Below are positions 1 through 8,964 of a DNA stretch of 64,000 bases, one piece after another. Positions within the stretch are counted from its first letter, which is position 1; the number at the start of each line of letters is the position of its first letter. The notes under the pieces were generated by a model that was given only the letters and a program-made list of their open reading frames with translations, did no database searches and was not told where the DNA came from. The position numbers were made by a program, and so were the translations under genes. Location of the stretch: positions 1,674,001-1,738,000 of the forward strand of contig NZ_CP077062.1 of NCBI RefSeq assembly GCF_019039255.1, read 5' to 3'. This stretch comes from Nocardioides panacis (lineage in GTDB: Bacteria; Actinomycetota; Actinomycetes; Propionibacteriales; Nocardioidaceae).

Positions 1-403
1 AGGTCCAGCCGACCGTTGCGTATGCCGTGATGAAGCAGGCACACCAAGCAAGGGCCCCACGAAGAAGCGCCTTGGAAATGCGGCGGCGGGACACTGTGCC
101 TGTGGAGGCTCGTGGCTCCTTCCATGAACTGAGTGTGCCACATGCGCGGCTCGGCGGAGGGGCGACGTGGGTGCCCTGAGTCATGCTGCACATGGTGTCA
201 ACCAGGGCGGCATCCGCGCCAGTCTTCTGCCCCCCCGAGTGCGTCCCATAGTCACACCGGAATCAGAGGGGGGCGGCCCTCGCCGTCTGGTCATCAGCAC
301 CTCGTTCATGCTGCCCGTCCTGATGCTGCTCGTCGTCATGCTGCTTGTCCTCGTCCAGGCCGTGTCGCCCAAAGGTCGGCATCTGCCCGAGAAGTTCAAC
401 CGT
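1..403. other. No supported gene (left edge)
   Basis: I see no convincing gene here. A forward frame with a hydrophobic run (from an ATG near 308) continues to 490, but it lacks a ribosome binding site and runs antisense into the end of the serine hydrolase gene, so it is not called. Confidence 0.5.
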
Positions 404-1545
404 CTACTGGCGCTGGTTGCGACCTGGGGTCGGGTTCACCGCGTTCGTGAGCGCGTGGAGGAGCTGCTCGACGTCGTTTCCCCAGTGTGAGGTGACGACG
501 AGGTCGCGGGCTGGGTCGACCCAGAGCAGGTGCCGGCCGCCGTTGCCGCGGGCACATCGCCCGGTTGCGGCGGCGGTCGACCAGACGGTCCGGTCGTCGT
601 TGAGCCACCAGGACAGGCCGTAGTTCGCCTTGACCGGGCACGGTGTCCACAACTGGTCGATCCACGTGGAGGAGAGACCTGGCCGTGCCCCCAGGTGCCT
701 CTGTGTAGGCACAGGTGTCCGATGCGGGCCAGGTCGAGGGCGCTGATCCACAGGCCACCGCCCCAGTGCGCACCCCCGGACACGACCGGTGTCAGCGCCT
801 CGTCGGCGCCATCTGGGTCGTCTGGGTCGTCTGGGTCGTCTGCGTCGTCGAGGGTGATGCGGGAGTTGGGGTAGCCGTGCCAGGACCACGACGTCGACGC
901 GCCGATGGGGTCCAAAATGCGTTCGCGGAGGACGTCCGGCAGGCTGCTGCGCAGCAGGGCGGTCAGGGCGAGGGCGGCCAGGTTCACGCGGACGTCGTTG
1001 TACGCCCACCCCGCCCCCGGTAGTCCGCCGGCTGACTCGGTGCCTTCCCGGGTGCTCTGGACGTCGACCGAGGTCGGTTTGCCCCACAGCTCCCCTTCCC
1101 ACTGGCTGGTCTGGTCGAGCAGGTGACGCCAGGTGACCAAGCGGCCGTGCGGGTTCGCGAGCTGTGGGAGGTCGACGCGCCGGGTCACCGGCTCGTCGAG
1201 GTGCAGCAGGCCGTCGTCGTGCGCGATGCCGGCGACGAGCGACAGGACGCTCTTGGTGACGCTGAACGCCATCTCCACGCGGGTCGGGTCGCCCCAGGAC
1301 GCGAGGACCGTCCCGCGTCGGACGACGACACCGCTGGGCCCGGCCCCATCCAGGAGCGGACCGAGCACGTCGCGGTGCGACGCATCCCCGACCTGGGTGG
1401 CAAGGTAGGACGCCATGTCGTCCACGCCGGCGACCGGGCGTGCTGCTTGCTCCGCCGCGGCGATCTCGACGGCGCCGAGGTCGACGCCCTCGAGGGGGTC
1501 GCCCAGCCAGACGTTCGCTGGGGCGCTGTCCTCGAGCGTCTCCAT
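404..1545 (-). CDS. Serine hydrolase, beta-lactamase/PBP4 family (frameshifted)
   Basis: This is a class C beta-lactamase-like serine hydrolase of about 380 residues, probably a cytoplasmic esterase or peptidase since no signal peptide is visible. The family's nucleophile motif SxxK appears as FSVTKSVLSL, followed by a Tyr motif (AYND) and, near the C-terminus, TSHWGND in place of the KTG/HxG triad. The start ATG at 1545 gives METLEDS. The reading frame changes near 675-690: upstream residues end ..RGTWG and the matching C-terminal part (SSTWIDQLW..) lies in the neighbouring minus-strand frame. One extra G in the G5 run there would restore a single protein, so this is either a sequencing error or a recently broken gene. 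An acidic D-D-P repeat (about residues 230-240) is a low-complexity loop. The physiological substrate is unknown. Confidence 0.75.
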
Positions 1546-1585
1546 GACCACAGCCTTTCCGTCTCGTGTCGGCGAGCGACGTGGG

Positions 1586-2113
1586 TCAGAGCGTTCTCGT
1601 CGTGACGAGGTTGGTGCCGTAGGGGGCTTCCTCACGGTCCGTCTCGATGAACCCGACCTTGGCCAGCACACGGCGGGAGGCGGTGTTCCAGTCCCAGACG
1701 GAGGCCCACAGCCGTTCGTACCCGGACGTTATCGCCCAGTCCAGGACCGCCCAGGATGCCTCGGTCGCGTATCCGTTTCCCCAGACCCGTCGTAGGAACT
1801 CGAACGCCAGCTCCGGTTCGTGGGCCCCGTGTCCACTGTCGACCAGGCCGCAGTAGCCAATGGCATCGCCGACGATCTTCCGTTCGACCGCGAGCAACCC
1901 GACAGAGGTGGGCTGGTTGGCGCGGATCGCGTCCTCGAACTCGGCGAGGGTGGGGTGTCCGTCCGTGTCGATGCGCCGGTGTGGCGGCACTCGTGGGTCG
2001 CGTTGGGTCCACATCTCGCGCTGGATGGCGGCCTCGTCGACCCGCCATGGACGCAGTCGCAGGCGGTCGGTTTCCAGCACGACCTCACGGCCCCGACCTG
2101 TTTCCTCTGCCAT
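1586..2113 (-). CDS. GNAT-family N-acetyltransferase (copy 1)
   Basis: This is a 175-residue acyl-CoA-dependent N-acetyltransferase of the RimJ/RimL-like Acetyltransf_3 type. Seen: the N-terminal ETDRLRLRPWR strand typical of the family, the acetyl-CoA loop region around RRVWGNGYATEA, and the C-terminal NTASRRVLAKVGF segment. The ATG at 2113 (MAEETG) was preferred over the longer frame because it starts just before the conserved ETDRL strand and matches the paralogue at 54343, which has the same length. It is divergent from the PHP phosphatase at 2190 with a 76-base gap. Its paralogue sits next to a scrap of the same phosphatase, so the pair was duplicated together. The acceptor (protein N-terminus, small amine or antibiotic) cannot be told. 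Confidence 0.85.
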   Translation of the reverse strand: MAEETGRGREVVLETDRLRLRPWRVDEAAIQREMWTQRDPRVPPHRRIDTDGHPTLAEFEDAIRANQPTSVGLLAVERKIVGDAIGYCGLVDSGHGAHEPELAFEFLRRVWGNGYATEASWAVLDWAITSGYERLWASVWDWNTASRRVLAKVGFIETDREEAPYGTNLVTTRTL

Positions 2114-2189
2114 GACCACGACCCTCTCACGAGCGCACGGACGCTCCGGTTCGGGAACGGCTGGAGGCACGGCATCTAGGCTCACGGGT

Positions 2190-3029
2190 GTGTCCTTGCC
2201 GGTCGACAGTCACGTTCACACGCAGTGGTCGTGGGACGCGCCGGATGGCGACATGGTCGCCTCCTGTGTGCGGGCGGTCGAGCTGGGCCTGCCGGCGGTC
2301 GCGTTCACCGAGCACGTCGACCACACGACGTGGCGGGTCGCATCTGAGGACCTCGCCCCCGACCATCTGCTGGTCCGGCTGAGCACACCGGACGGGAGCC
2401 TGACACCGCCGACGTTCGACGCGGCCGGTTACCTGGCGGCGGTCGAGGACTGCCGGGACCGGTTCCCGGAGCTACGTATCCTCAGCGGCGTCGAGCTCGG
2501 CGAACCGCATCGGCACGCGCCCCAGGTCGCGGAGGTGCTGGCCACCGGCACCTTCGACCGGGTGCTGGGGTCGGTGCACACGTTGCTGGACGGTGGCGGG
2601 TACGCGGAGCCGCCGGGCCTGTTCACGCACTGGGACCCTGCGGAGGTGCTCCGTAGCTACCTGGCGGAGGTCACCGCGCTGGTGGAGGGCAGCGACGCGT
2701 TCGAGGTCCTCGCCCACGTCGACTATCCGCTGCGGTCCTGGCCGGCAGCGGCCGGTGCGTTCGTCCCGGAGGAGTTCGAGGACGAGTTCCGGCACACGTT
2801 GCGCACGGTCGCGCAGAGCGGGCGGGTGCTCGAGGTGAACACCGTGGTGCCGTTCCACGACACGTTGCTGCGGTGGTGGCGCGCCGAGGGTGGGGACGCC
2901 ATCACGTTCGGCAGCGACGCGCACGACCCGGCGGCGGTCGCCCGTGGCTTCCGGGACGCCGTGCACCTCGCCGAGGCACACGGGTTCCGCCCCGGCAGGC
3001 GCCTGTACGACCCGTGGGGACGGGTGTGA
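2190..3029 (+). CDS. PHP-domain phosphatase (histidinol-phosphatase-like)
   Basis: This is a 279-residue PHP-superfamily metal-dependent phosphoesterase. The N-terminal DSHVHTQWSWD supplies the HxH metal ligands, FTEHVDH the second motif, SGVELGE the third, GSVHTL and VLAHVDYPLR further histidines, and FGSDAHDP the C-terminal SDxH motif. This is the motif order of HisK-type histidinol phosphatases, but no other his genes are nearby, so another sugar or amino-alcohol phosphate is possible. The GTG at 2190 is chosen because the metal-binding motif begins six codons later; in-frame sequence further upstream overlaps the divergent acetyltransferase. An 89-bp scrap of a homologous gene survives near 54205-54293. 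Confidence 0.85.
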   Translation: MSLPVDSHVHTQWSWDAPDGDMVASCVRAVELGLPAVAFTEHVDHTTWRVASEDLAPDHLLVRLSTPDGSLTPPTFDAAGYLAAVEDCRDRFPELRILSGVELGEPHRHAPQVAEVLATGTFDRVLGSVHTLLDGGGYAEPPGLFTHWDPAEVLRSYLAEVTALVEGSDAFEVLAHVDYPLRSWPAAAGAFVPEEFEDEFRHTLRTVAQSGRVLEVNTVVPFHDTLLRWWRAEGGDAITFGSDAHDPAAVARGFRDAVHLAEAHGFRPGRRLYDPWGRV

Positions 3030-3301
3030 CCGCCGTTGCCGAGCGCGGAGCGCTAGATGTTGTGTGTCAGGACGTTGCTGTCGTGACCGCGCGGACAGTG
3101 GCTGCCGGATGAGGACGTTTGCCGATCGGGCCGCGCCTGCATGCCTATGCAGGGCGAAGGCCGGCCGGCGGTTCGGCTTACGGACGAACCTGCCTCGACT
3201 TCTTCCTTTGCGAGTCGGCAGTCGATCGACGCGCGACACGGTGGCCGCAGAGGTATCCGCTACGACGACGGGTACTGCTGTCGGCAGGCCGAGCAACAAC
3301 C

Positions 3302-4084
3302 TCAATCGGTGCTGTCGAGGATCAGTCGGGTCGCTTCGTGCGGTGCGTCCCATTGTGGGTAATGACCGCACCGCTCGAACCAGTGCAGCACCGCGTCGGG
3401 AAACAGTTCCGTGGCACGTGCGGCCTGTCTCGGCACGGTCACCAGGTCACGACGACCCCAACCGATCGTGACCCGGCCGGGCACTGTGCCAGCCGGGGCT
3501 CCCTGTTGCTTGGGCCCTTGGGTCAGGGCGTCCAGGGCAGCGCCGGTCGCCGGGGAGTCGGCCAGCCCGCGCACGTCCGGCAGCACGGTCTCCCGCGAGA
3601 GCGCCCAGGGCCGCGCCGAGAACTGCGCCAGCAGCAGAGTCCTTCCCACCGAGCTGCCAAGCAGTGCTGGCAGCATTCCTCGTAGCGCTCGGACCAGAGC
3701 GATCGACGGCCGCAGGGTGGCGCCGAAGACGATGAGCTCGCGGTCGCTCCAAAAGCCGCCCGGGTCCAACGCCACGGTGTCGCCGCCGACGCCCCGCCGG
3801 GCGAGCTCGAGCACTATGCGGCCGCCCATCGACTGGCCGACGGTCGAGACTCCGTCCAGGCCCTGTTCGAGGATGAAGTCCGCGACGGAGTCGGTCAGGG
3901 TGGCGATCGAGACGTCGCCGGTCAACGGCGGCGTCTCGCCGAACCCCGGTAGGTCGACGGCGATCACCTCACGGCGCTCGGCCAGTTCGTCGAGGATCGG
4001 AGACCAGGATCGCCACCCAGCGCCCAGACCGTGCACGAGCAACAGCGGGCTGCCGCTTCCTCGTCGTACGTGATTCAACGTCAT
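3302..4084 (-). CDS. Alpha/beta-fold hydrolase
   Basis: This is a 260-residue alpha/beta hydrolase. The oxyanion region LLLVHGLGAGWRSW, the nucleophile elbow GQSMGG (catalytic Ser) and a late His in RCGHYPQWD are visible; the acid is probably the Asp in GWGRRDLVTVP. The length and motif spacing are those of the small esterase/haloperoxidase/C-C hydrolase group. No signal peptide is seen, so it is likely cytoplasmic. It stands alone, with loosely packed non-coding flanks on both sides, so its substrate cannot be inferred from context. Confidence 0.85.
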   Translation of the reverse strand: MTLNHVRRGSGSPLLLVHGLGAGWRSWSPILDELAERREVIAVDLPGFGETPPLTGDVSIATLTDSVADFILEQGLDGVSTVGQSMGGRIVLELARRGVGGDTVALDPGGFWSDRELIVFGATLRPSIALVRALRGMLPALLGSSVGRTLLLAQFSARPWALSRETVLPDVRGLADSPATGAALDALTQGPKQQGAPAGTVPGRVTIGWGRRDLVTVPRQAARATELFPDAVLHWFERCGHYPQWDAPHEATRLILDSTD

Positions 4085-4760
4085 ACCGGGAACGCTAGCC
4101 GCTCACGCATAACTCGGGCTTTTCGGCCACCGCAGGCGGATCCGCGTGCGGGATCGGCTCCGTGGGCGCAGCGGGTGGGCGTCAACAACCTCATGAGATC
4201 CGACAGCTAGACCGACGCCCGCAAGATGAGTGGGCGGGAAACCCTCCGAGCGCGACCTGGTCGTTCGACCCCACCGGACCAAGGAAGACATCCCCAGACG
4301 GGCGTGATGGTCGATGCGACCCGTCCGCTCACGGTGGTCGTCGGCGAGATCCTTCTTCAGGCGGGGCTGCTCAACACTGACGCCAGCGGATAGCGATGCG
4401 GCGTCTGCTGTTCGGCTGCTCGGTCACCTCGACGCCCACAGGGAGACCCGCCTAGCGCTGTTCCCGCCCGCGACGGTGGGCACCGGGGTGGAGCGTGAAC
4501 GACCGTGAATCGGAGGCCAGCAGGGGAGCTTCCGCCCCGTGACGGGGGAGACACGAAGCGGAAGCAGCACCAGAATACCGATACCGCAGGAGACGCACGA
4601 GTCCGCACGACATCGGATGGACGCCGTCTGAGCGCGGTCGCCCGGAGATGTCCGCTGAGAGCTTGAACCTGTCTGTTCGACGCGAGCCGGACTCCGGTGC
4701 GGCGCTGCAGGATCGAGAGTGTCCCACCACCTACCCCGTCTCGACTGCCAGGAGATTCCC
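4085..4760. other. Gene-poor 0.7 kb
   Basis: No convincing gene is seen in these 676 bases. A short stretch near 4310-4375 can be read as a fragment resembling the start of a response-regulator receiver domain (VVVGEILLQAGL), but it is too short and ends too soon to call. Confidence 0.4.
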
Positions 4761-5060
4761 ATGCTCATCGCGATACTCGACCTCCGGACCACCCCGGCTG
4801 ACCGGCCGGCTGCACTCGCCCAACTCGACAGCGAGAAGGACGAGATCCGCGCCATGCCCGGCAACCTGGACTTCCGGGTGTACGCCACTCGCCACGACGA
4901 GGAGGCCGTCGTCGTCATCCACGAATGGGTCGACGAGCCGTCGTTTGCCGGCTACCTGTCCTCTGATGCATTCGCCCGTTCGGGCGCGGTGCTGCGTCCG
5001 CTGGTGACCGCGCCACCGGTGAGCCGCCGGTTCCAGGCCGCTCTTCTCGAGACGGTCTGA
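4761..5060 (+). CDS. Antibiotic biosynthesis monooxygenase (ABM) domain protein
   Basis: This is a 99-residue single-domain protein of the ABM/YgiN ferredoxin-like dimeric fold, whose members oxidise quinols or polycyclic metabolites without a cofactor or act in heme handling. Seen: the opening strand MLIAILDLR, a central RAMPGNLDFRVYATRHDEEAVVVIHEWVD segment (one strand pair) and a C-terminal helix SRRFQAALLE. The start is well set by AGGAG five to nine bases before the ATG at 4761. It lies 39 bases before the AraC-type regulator on the same strand, so the two may be co-transcribed, with the regulator controlling a quinone or antibiotic response. The substrate is unknown. Confidence 0.75.
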   Translation: MLIAILDLRTTPADRPAALAQLDSEKDEIRAMPGNLDFRVYATRHDEEAVVVIHEWVDEPSFAGYLSSDAFARSGAVLRPLVTAPPVSRRFQAALLETV

Positions 5061-5099
5061 CCCGCAGCCCGTCTAGGGTGAGCGGGTGCGAGTCAGTTC

Positions 5100-5852
5100 G
5101 TGAGGCGCGAAGCGTTCGCGTTCGTCCGGGATTTTGCGGTGGCCCCGCCGTCCGAGCTGCGCGTGGACCGGCACTACCTGCTGTGTGCCTCCCGGGGCGC
5201 GCTGCGGCTGGAAGCACACGGCAAGTCGTGGGTGCTGCCTCCGGCCCGGGCCGCGCTGATCGCGGCGGGTGAGCCGATCCAGGTCGCGATCGCGCAGCCG
5301 GTGACCACGTCGTCGGTGCTGTTCGATCCCGCGTTCGCTCCGGAGCCAGCCGTGCCCCTGACCGTGTTCGACCTCAGCCCGTTGGCTCGGGCCTTGGTGT
5401 CGGAGTGCGTCGCCTGGCCTGACGGTGCGGAACCACTCCCGCCGTACGCACGCAGCGTGTTCGGTGCGCTGGTGGCCGTGGTGTGGCGGCTGGCGCAGCA
5501 CCCCAGCCCGGTGACGGTCCCCGCTGGCCAGTCTCCGGAGCTGCGTCGGGCGCTGGCACTGACCTACGAACGGCTGGCCGAGGACGTCCGGTTCGAGGAC
5601 ATCGCCGACGACGTGGGGTTGGTGCCACGGTCGCTGGCTCGCCGGTTCGAGGACGAGTGCGCGATGACCTGGCGTGCGGTGCTGCGCCGGATGCGGGTGC
5701 TGCGCGCGATCGAGGAGCTCGCGGCGGGCGAGGACTCCGTCACGACCATCGCGCACACGGTGGGGTACACCTCCCTGTCAGCGTTCAACGCCGCGTTCCG
5801 CGAGCTGACCGGTCGTACGCCGACGCAGTACCGCGCGACGTTTCGACCGTGA
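5100..5852 (+). CDS. AraC-family transcriptional regulator
   Basis: This is a 250-residue regulator with an N-terminal cupin-like sensing region (about residues 1-110) and a C-terminal AraC double helix-turn-helix (about 150-248). The DNA-binding part shows ADDVGLVPRSLARRFEDE (first helix pair) and IAHTVGYTSLSAFNAAFRE followed by GRTPTQYR, the typical family signature. The GTG at 5100 is the start; no strong ribosome site precedes it, and a TAGGGT box about 25 bases upstream may be a -10 element of a short-leader transcript. It follows the ABM protein closely and converges with the phosphotransferase gene. The inducer is unknown. Confidence 0.85.
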   Translation: MRREAFAFVRDFAVAPPSELRVDRHYLLCASRGALRLEAHGKSWVLPPARAALIAAGEPIQVAIAQPVTTSSVLFDPAFAPEPAVPLTVFDLSPLARALVSECVAWPDGAEPLPPYARSVFGALVAVVWRLAQHPSPVTVPAGQSPELRRALALTYERLAEDVRFEDIADDVGLVPRSLARRFEDECAMTWRAVLRRMRVLRAIEELAAGEDSVTTIAHTVGYTSLSAFNAAFRELTGRTPTQYRATFRP

Positions 5853-5909
5853 CCTGCGCCGGCAGTGGTGCTTGGGACTGGTGGCCATGGTCGTGTTCAG
5901 ATCCGGTGT

Positions 5910-6845
5910 TCAGGGGCTTGCGTTGGCCAGGTCGATCAACAGGTCAACGCACTCGCGGGTGGCGTCGGATGCTTCGGCGAGCTCCAGGGCGGTCATCGTC
6001 GCGAACGCGGTGCACCATCGGGTGAGCCGGCGAGGCGTCGTCCCGATGGCGGGAGCGAGCTTCTCGACGCGTGCGGTGATGGTCTGTGCGTTGTCGGCTC
6101 GCCAGAGCACGAGGTCGATCGCGTCAAACGCTGGGTCCCCGACGCACGGCGCTGGGTCGATCGCCACCAGACCGCGCTGGTTGCCGCCGTCGAGGATGTT
6201 GGCGGGGGTCAGGTCGCCGTGCAGGAGGACGGTGGCGGGCGCGTCGCCGGCGAGCCGCACCGCCAGCTGCTTCCCGCGTTCGTACAGCTCGGGCGGGACG
6301 ACCGCGGCCAGTCCCGGCCGGCATGTGTAGTTCTTCGTGCCTGCAGCGTAGAGGTAGGTGACGCGGTCGGCGACGGATCGGTAGGTGGGGTCGGGCGTGC
6401 CGTGTGCGTGCAGTGCAGTCACGAGGGTGCTCACAGTGTCGAGGTGCGGGTAGGCCGAGTCGGCGAGCGGCTGGCCGGGTTCGATGGCCTCGATGAGGAG
6501 GGCGCCAGCCCGCTTGTCGACGGCGAGCACGGCGGGCACGTGAGTGGTCGTCCATCGGGTGAGCGCGGCTGCTTCGTCCTGGATGCGTCTGCGGTCCGGG
6601 CTGATCTTCAGCACGGCCGGGTGTCCGTGGACGGTGCGGCATCGGATGACCACCGACATGGTCCCGCGTTGGATGAGCGCCCCGAGGTTGAGCCGCCACC
6701 GGTCGGCAAGGTCGACCAGCACGGGCGGTACCTCGTCGAGCCAGGACTCGATCGTGGCTCCGAACCGTCGCCCGAGCCGCCTGCGGAGCTCGTCATCGAG
6801 TTGCGGAACGTGCGGCGTTGTCATGGTGGCGGGAGTCTTGCCCAA
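5910..6845 (-). CDS. Aminoglycoside phosphotransferase family protein (APH(6)/streptomycin-kinase-like)
   Basis: This protein of up to 311 residues has the kinase-like APH fold. The ATP-site Lys is in GHPAVLKIS, the catalytic loop is LLHGDLTPANIL and the metal-binding motif is AIDPAPCVGDPAFD. The order and length match the APH(6)/StrB and hydroxyurea-phosphotransferase group, which phosphorylates streptomycin; actinomycetes also carry many relatives acting on other small molecules. The first ATG (6845) and a second one seven codons later are both possible starts. It converges with the AraC gene. Resistance to an aminoglycoside is a reasonable inference but not shown. Confidence 0.8.
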   Translation of the reverse strand: MGKTPATMTTPHVPQLDDELRRRLGRRFGATIESWLDEVPPVLVDLADRWRLNLGALIQRGTMSVVIRCRTVHGHPAVLKISPDRRRIQDEAAALTRWTTTHVPAVLAVDKRAGALLIEAIEPGQPLADSAYPHLDTVSTLVTALHAHGTPDPTYRSVADRVTYLYAAGTKNYTCRPGLAAVVPPELYERGKQLAVRLAGDAPATVLLHGDLTPANILDGGNQRGLVAIDPAPCVGDPAFDAIDLVLWRADNAQTITARVEKLAPAIGTTPRRLTRWCTAFATMTALELAEASDATRECVDLLIDLANASP

Positions 6846-7006
6846 CTTCTGGCGGGGTGCACGTGCGTTTCGCCGGTCTGGCTGGGGCTAGGTGCCGCTC
6901 ACGGGTAGAGCGGTACCTCGCGCGAGGCGACGTCGAGTCCTGATGGTGTGCTGAAGGACGCCCGCTTGCTCTGTTGCCTGGCCTAGAGGTTTTGCGGTAT
7001 CCCGGC

Positions 7007-7026
7007 GGCCGGCCGGCCGGCCGGCC
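7007..7026. repeat. (GGCC)5 microsatellite
   Basis: Five tandem GGCC units lie about 120 bases before the sigma-factor start, in an otherwise gene-free interval. Such self-complementary runs can slip or form cruciforms; no function is evident. Confidence 0.8.
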
Positions 7027-7145
7027 GTCGCGGCACGCGACCGCAGCCGTCGCTGGGAAGAGGTTTCCTCCCGGTCGCTGTGGTCCTGGTGGGATGGTCG
7101 GACCGTATGAAGGGGCGAGAGCGGCCACCGACGGGGGAGACGCAG

Positions 7146-7664
7146 ATGCGGCGGAGCGAGCGAGACCTGCGGTTCACGAAGTACGTCGCAGCGCGCTCGG
7201 GACAGCTCACCCGGACCGCGTACCTCCTGTGCGGGGATCGTCATCGGGCCGAGGACCTTGTCCAGATCGCGTTGACCAAGCTGTACGTGGCCTGGAATCG
7301 CGTCGACCGGTCCGCCACCATCGACGCCTACGTCCCGCAGATCCTGGTTCGGGCCAGCATCGACGAGTCCCGCAGGCCGTGGCGCCGTCGCGAAGTCGCC
7401 GACGGCCACGACCGCGGACACCTGCCTGCACGCGACGGGGAGCCGGATGTCGGGTCGCCTGTGTTCGCGGCCCTGGCGGCGCTACCTCCCGGCCAACGGG
7501 CCGCGGTGGTCCTGCGGTATTGGAACGACCTGTCGGTCGAGGAGACCGCGCGCCTCATCGGGTGTTCGCGCAGCACGGTGAAAACGCAGGCGTCCCGAGG
7601 CCTCGAGCGGCTCCGCGCCGCTCTTGAGAGCACCCCATCGGCGAACGGAGCGAACCATGAGTGA
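7146..7664 (+). CDS. SigE-family ECF RNA polymerase sigma factor
   Basis: This 172-residue alternative sigma factor directs RNA polymerase to a specific promoter set. Region 2 is seen in LTRTAYLLCGDRHRAEDLVQIALTKLY and region 4 in ALPPGQRAAVVLRYWNDLSVEETARLIGCSRSTVKTQ, which carries the recognition helix. This arrangement is typical of the actinobacterial SigE (SigE70-like) group. The ATG at 7146 is chosen because it begins MRRSERDLRF, just before region 2, and follows a GGGGGAGA purine run. The gene overlaps the next by 8 bases (AACCATGAGTGA), so its product and the downstream membrane protein are made together, as is usual for a sigma/regulator pair. Confidence 0.9.
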   Translation: MRRSERDLRFTKYVAARSGQLTRTAYLLCGDRHRAEDLVQIALTKLYVAWNRVDRSATIDAYVPQILVRASIDESRRPWRRREVADGHDRGHLPARDGEPDVGSPVFAALAALPPGQRAAVVLRYWNDLSVEETARLIGCSRSTVKTQASRGLERLRAALESTPSANGANHE

Positions 7665-8964
7665 CCGCGGCATCCTCGACGAGCTCGACCGGGTCCTGGA
7701 CGCGCACCTGTTCGCCCCGGCCGACCCGGCCGCGGCCATCCGCCTCGGGATCCGGGCCCGACGACGACGCACGACACGCGTGGCCGTCGGTGCCGCCAGC
7801 GTGCTGGCCGTGGCCGGTGTCCTGACCGCTACCCGACTCTCGACGCCCTCCCCGGGTCAGCCGACCGCGACGTTCGGGAATCCCGGGGGCCGGGTGTCCT
7901 TGGTGGCCGGCGGCGGCCCGCGTGACGGATACCCCGACCTCGTCGTCAGTCGTGAAGGTAAGCAGTGGGTGAGAGTCACCGGGTTCGGTTGGCCGATGAA
8001 GGGGATGGCGCCGGTCAGCTCTGCCGACGGCAGCGTCACGTTTCCGAAGGTGTCCAAGGTCGACGCCGAGACGATGTGCCTGCCGATGCTCAACCAGGGC
8101 GCGCCGGGTGTGCCGGACAGCGCCTGGCGGCATTCGCACGGTTGGGTCGATGAGTTCCCGTCTCGCGTCGGCCTCGTCGCGACGTACGAGGCCAGCTACG
8201 ACGGGCACGTCTACAACGCGGCGTGCACGCTGCCGGGCGACTTCAGTCCGGGCCGTCGCCCGAACCTCGCTCACGTGCCCGCCGCCGGCGACCGTCGAGC
8301 CGTGTTGGAACAGTGCTCCTACCAAGGGCACGTGAACTTCGGCGCCTGGCGGGTCGGCGCCGCGGACCGGGCCGGAGCCACCCTCAGCGCAGCGTTGGTC
8401 TCACCGGACGGCCACGTGGCACGGTGTGCGCTTTCCTCGGACCCACGCCAGCGCGTCACCCAGATCTCCGCGACACCGGTGGCCGCGGCCGAGCCGAGTG
8501 GTCCGTACCTGTACGGCGGCCAGGGGACCGACCATCTCACCCTGGCCGGCGCCGCCGGTGCCGGCGTGGACTTCGTCGCAGTGACCGTGGCCGGCGCGAC
8601 TCGGACCGTGCCGGTGACCGGCGGTGTGTTCGCTGCGGTCGTGCATGTGCCCGGCGGTGCGCCGGGTGAGGACACGGACGTCCGGGCGTTGGGGGCGGAC
8701 GGGCGTGAACTCGGAGTAGTTCGCGCCCAGGCGGACAACCCCCCGAACGACATGCTCATCCCGGTCGAGTGCTTACCTCGGTCGAGACCGGTGACGACGG
8801 CTGCTAGCTGTCGGATCTCGGGAGAAATGCAGCGGAGACTGGCTCCCTCGCGGGGAGCCAGTCTCCTGGTTGCTGGCGGCTGTCAGCGACGGACGACGTG
8901 CACGCAGTCGCCGGCCGCGATGACACGCAGGGTGGTGTCGGAGCCGCGGTACACGAAGCGGTAG
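7657..8964 (+). CDS. Membrane-anchored partner of the SigE-type sigma factor (3' end uncertain)
   Basis: The ORF encodes 435 residues: a cytoplasmic N-terminus (about 1-40), one membrane helix (RVAVGAASVLAVAGVLTA) and a long extracytoplasmic part with scattered cysteines and no recognised domain. This layout, plus the 8-base overlap with the sigma gene, suggests a regulator of that sigma factor, although no zinc-binding anti-sigma motif is seen. The frame reads through a strong hairpin at 8834-8866 and into the opposite end of the secreted-protein gene. The last ~60 residues are therefore doubtful, and an indel has probably removed the true stop near 8780-8830. Confidence 0.7.
   Translation: MSDRGILDELDRVLDAHLFAPADPAAAIRLGIRARRRRTTRVAVGAASVLAVAGVLTATRLSTPSPGQPTATFGNPGGRVSLVAGGGPRDGYPDLVVSREGKQWVRVTGFGWPMKGMAPVSSADGSVTFPKVSKVDAETMCLPMLNQGAPGVPDSAWRHSHGWVDEFPSRVGLVATYEASYDGHVYNAACTLPGDFSPGRRPNLAHVPAAGDRRAVLEQCSYQGHVNFGAWRVGAADRAGATLSAALVSPDGHVARCALSSDPRQRVTQISATPVAAAEPSGPYLYGGQGTDHLTLAGAAGAGVDFVAVTVAGATRTVPVTGGVFAAVVHVPGGAPGEDTDVRALGADGRELGVVRAQADNPPNDMLIPVECLPRSRPVTTAASCRISGEMQRRLAPSRGASLLVAGGCQRRTTCTQSPAAMTRRVVSEPRYTKR
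8834..8866. terminator. Bidirectional hairpin terminator
   Basis: Two 14-base arms (GGAGACTGGCTCCC and its exact complement) enclose a 5-base loop between convergent genes. There is no U-tract on either side, which is common in high-GC actinomycetes. Confidence 0.8.

Noticed and set aside
308-490. Possible small membrane protein beginning MLPVLMLLVVMLLVLV
   Set aside because: No ribosome site, and it overlaps the end of the serine hydrolase gene antisense by 87 bases; the hydrophobic run alone is not enough.
7007-7026. GGCC run as a regulatory element
   Set aside because: Simple tetranucleotide repeat; nothing links it to the sigma-factor promoter.
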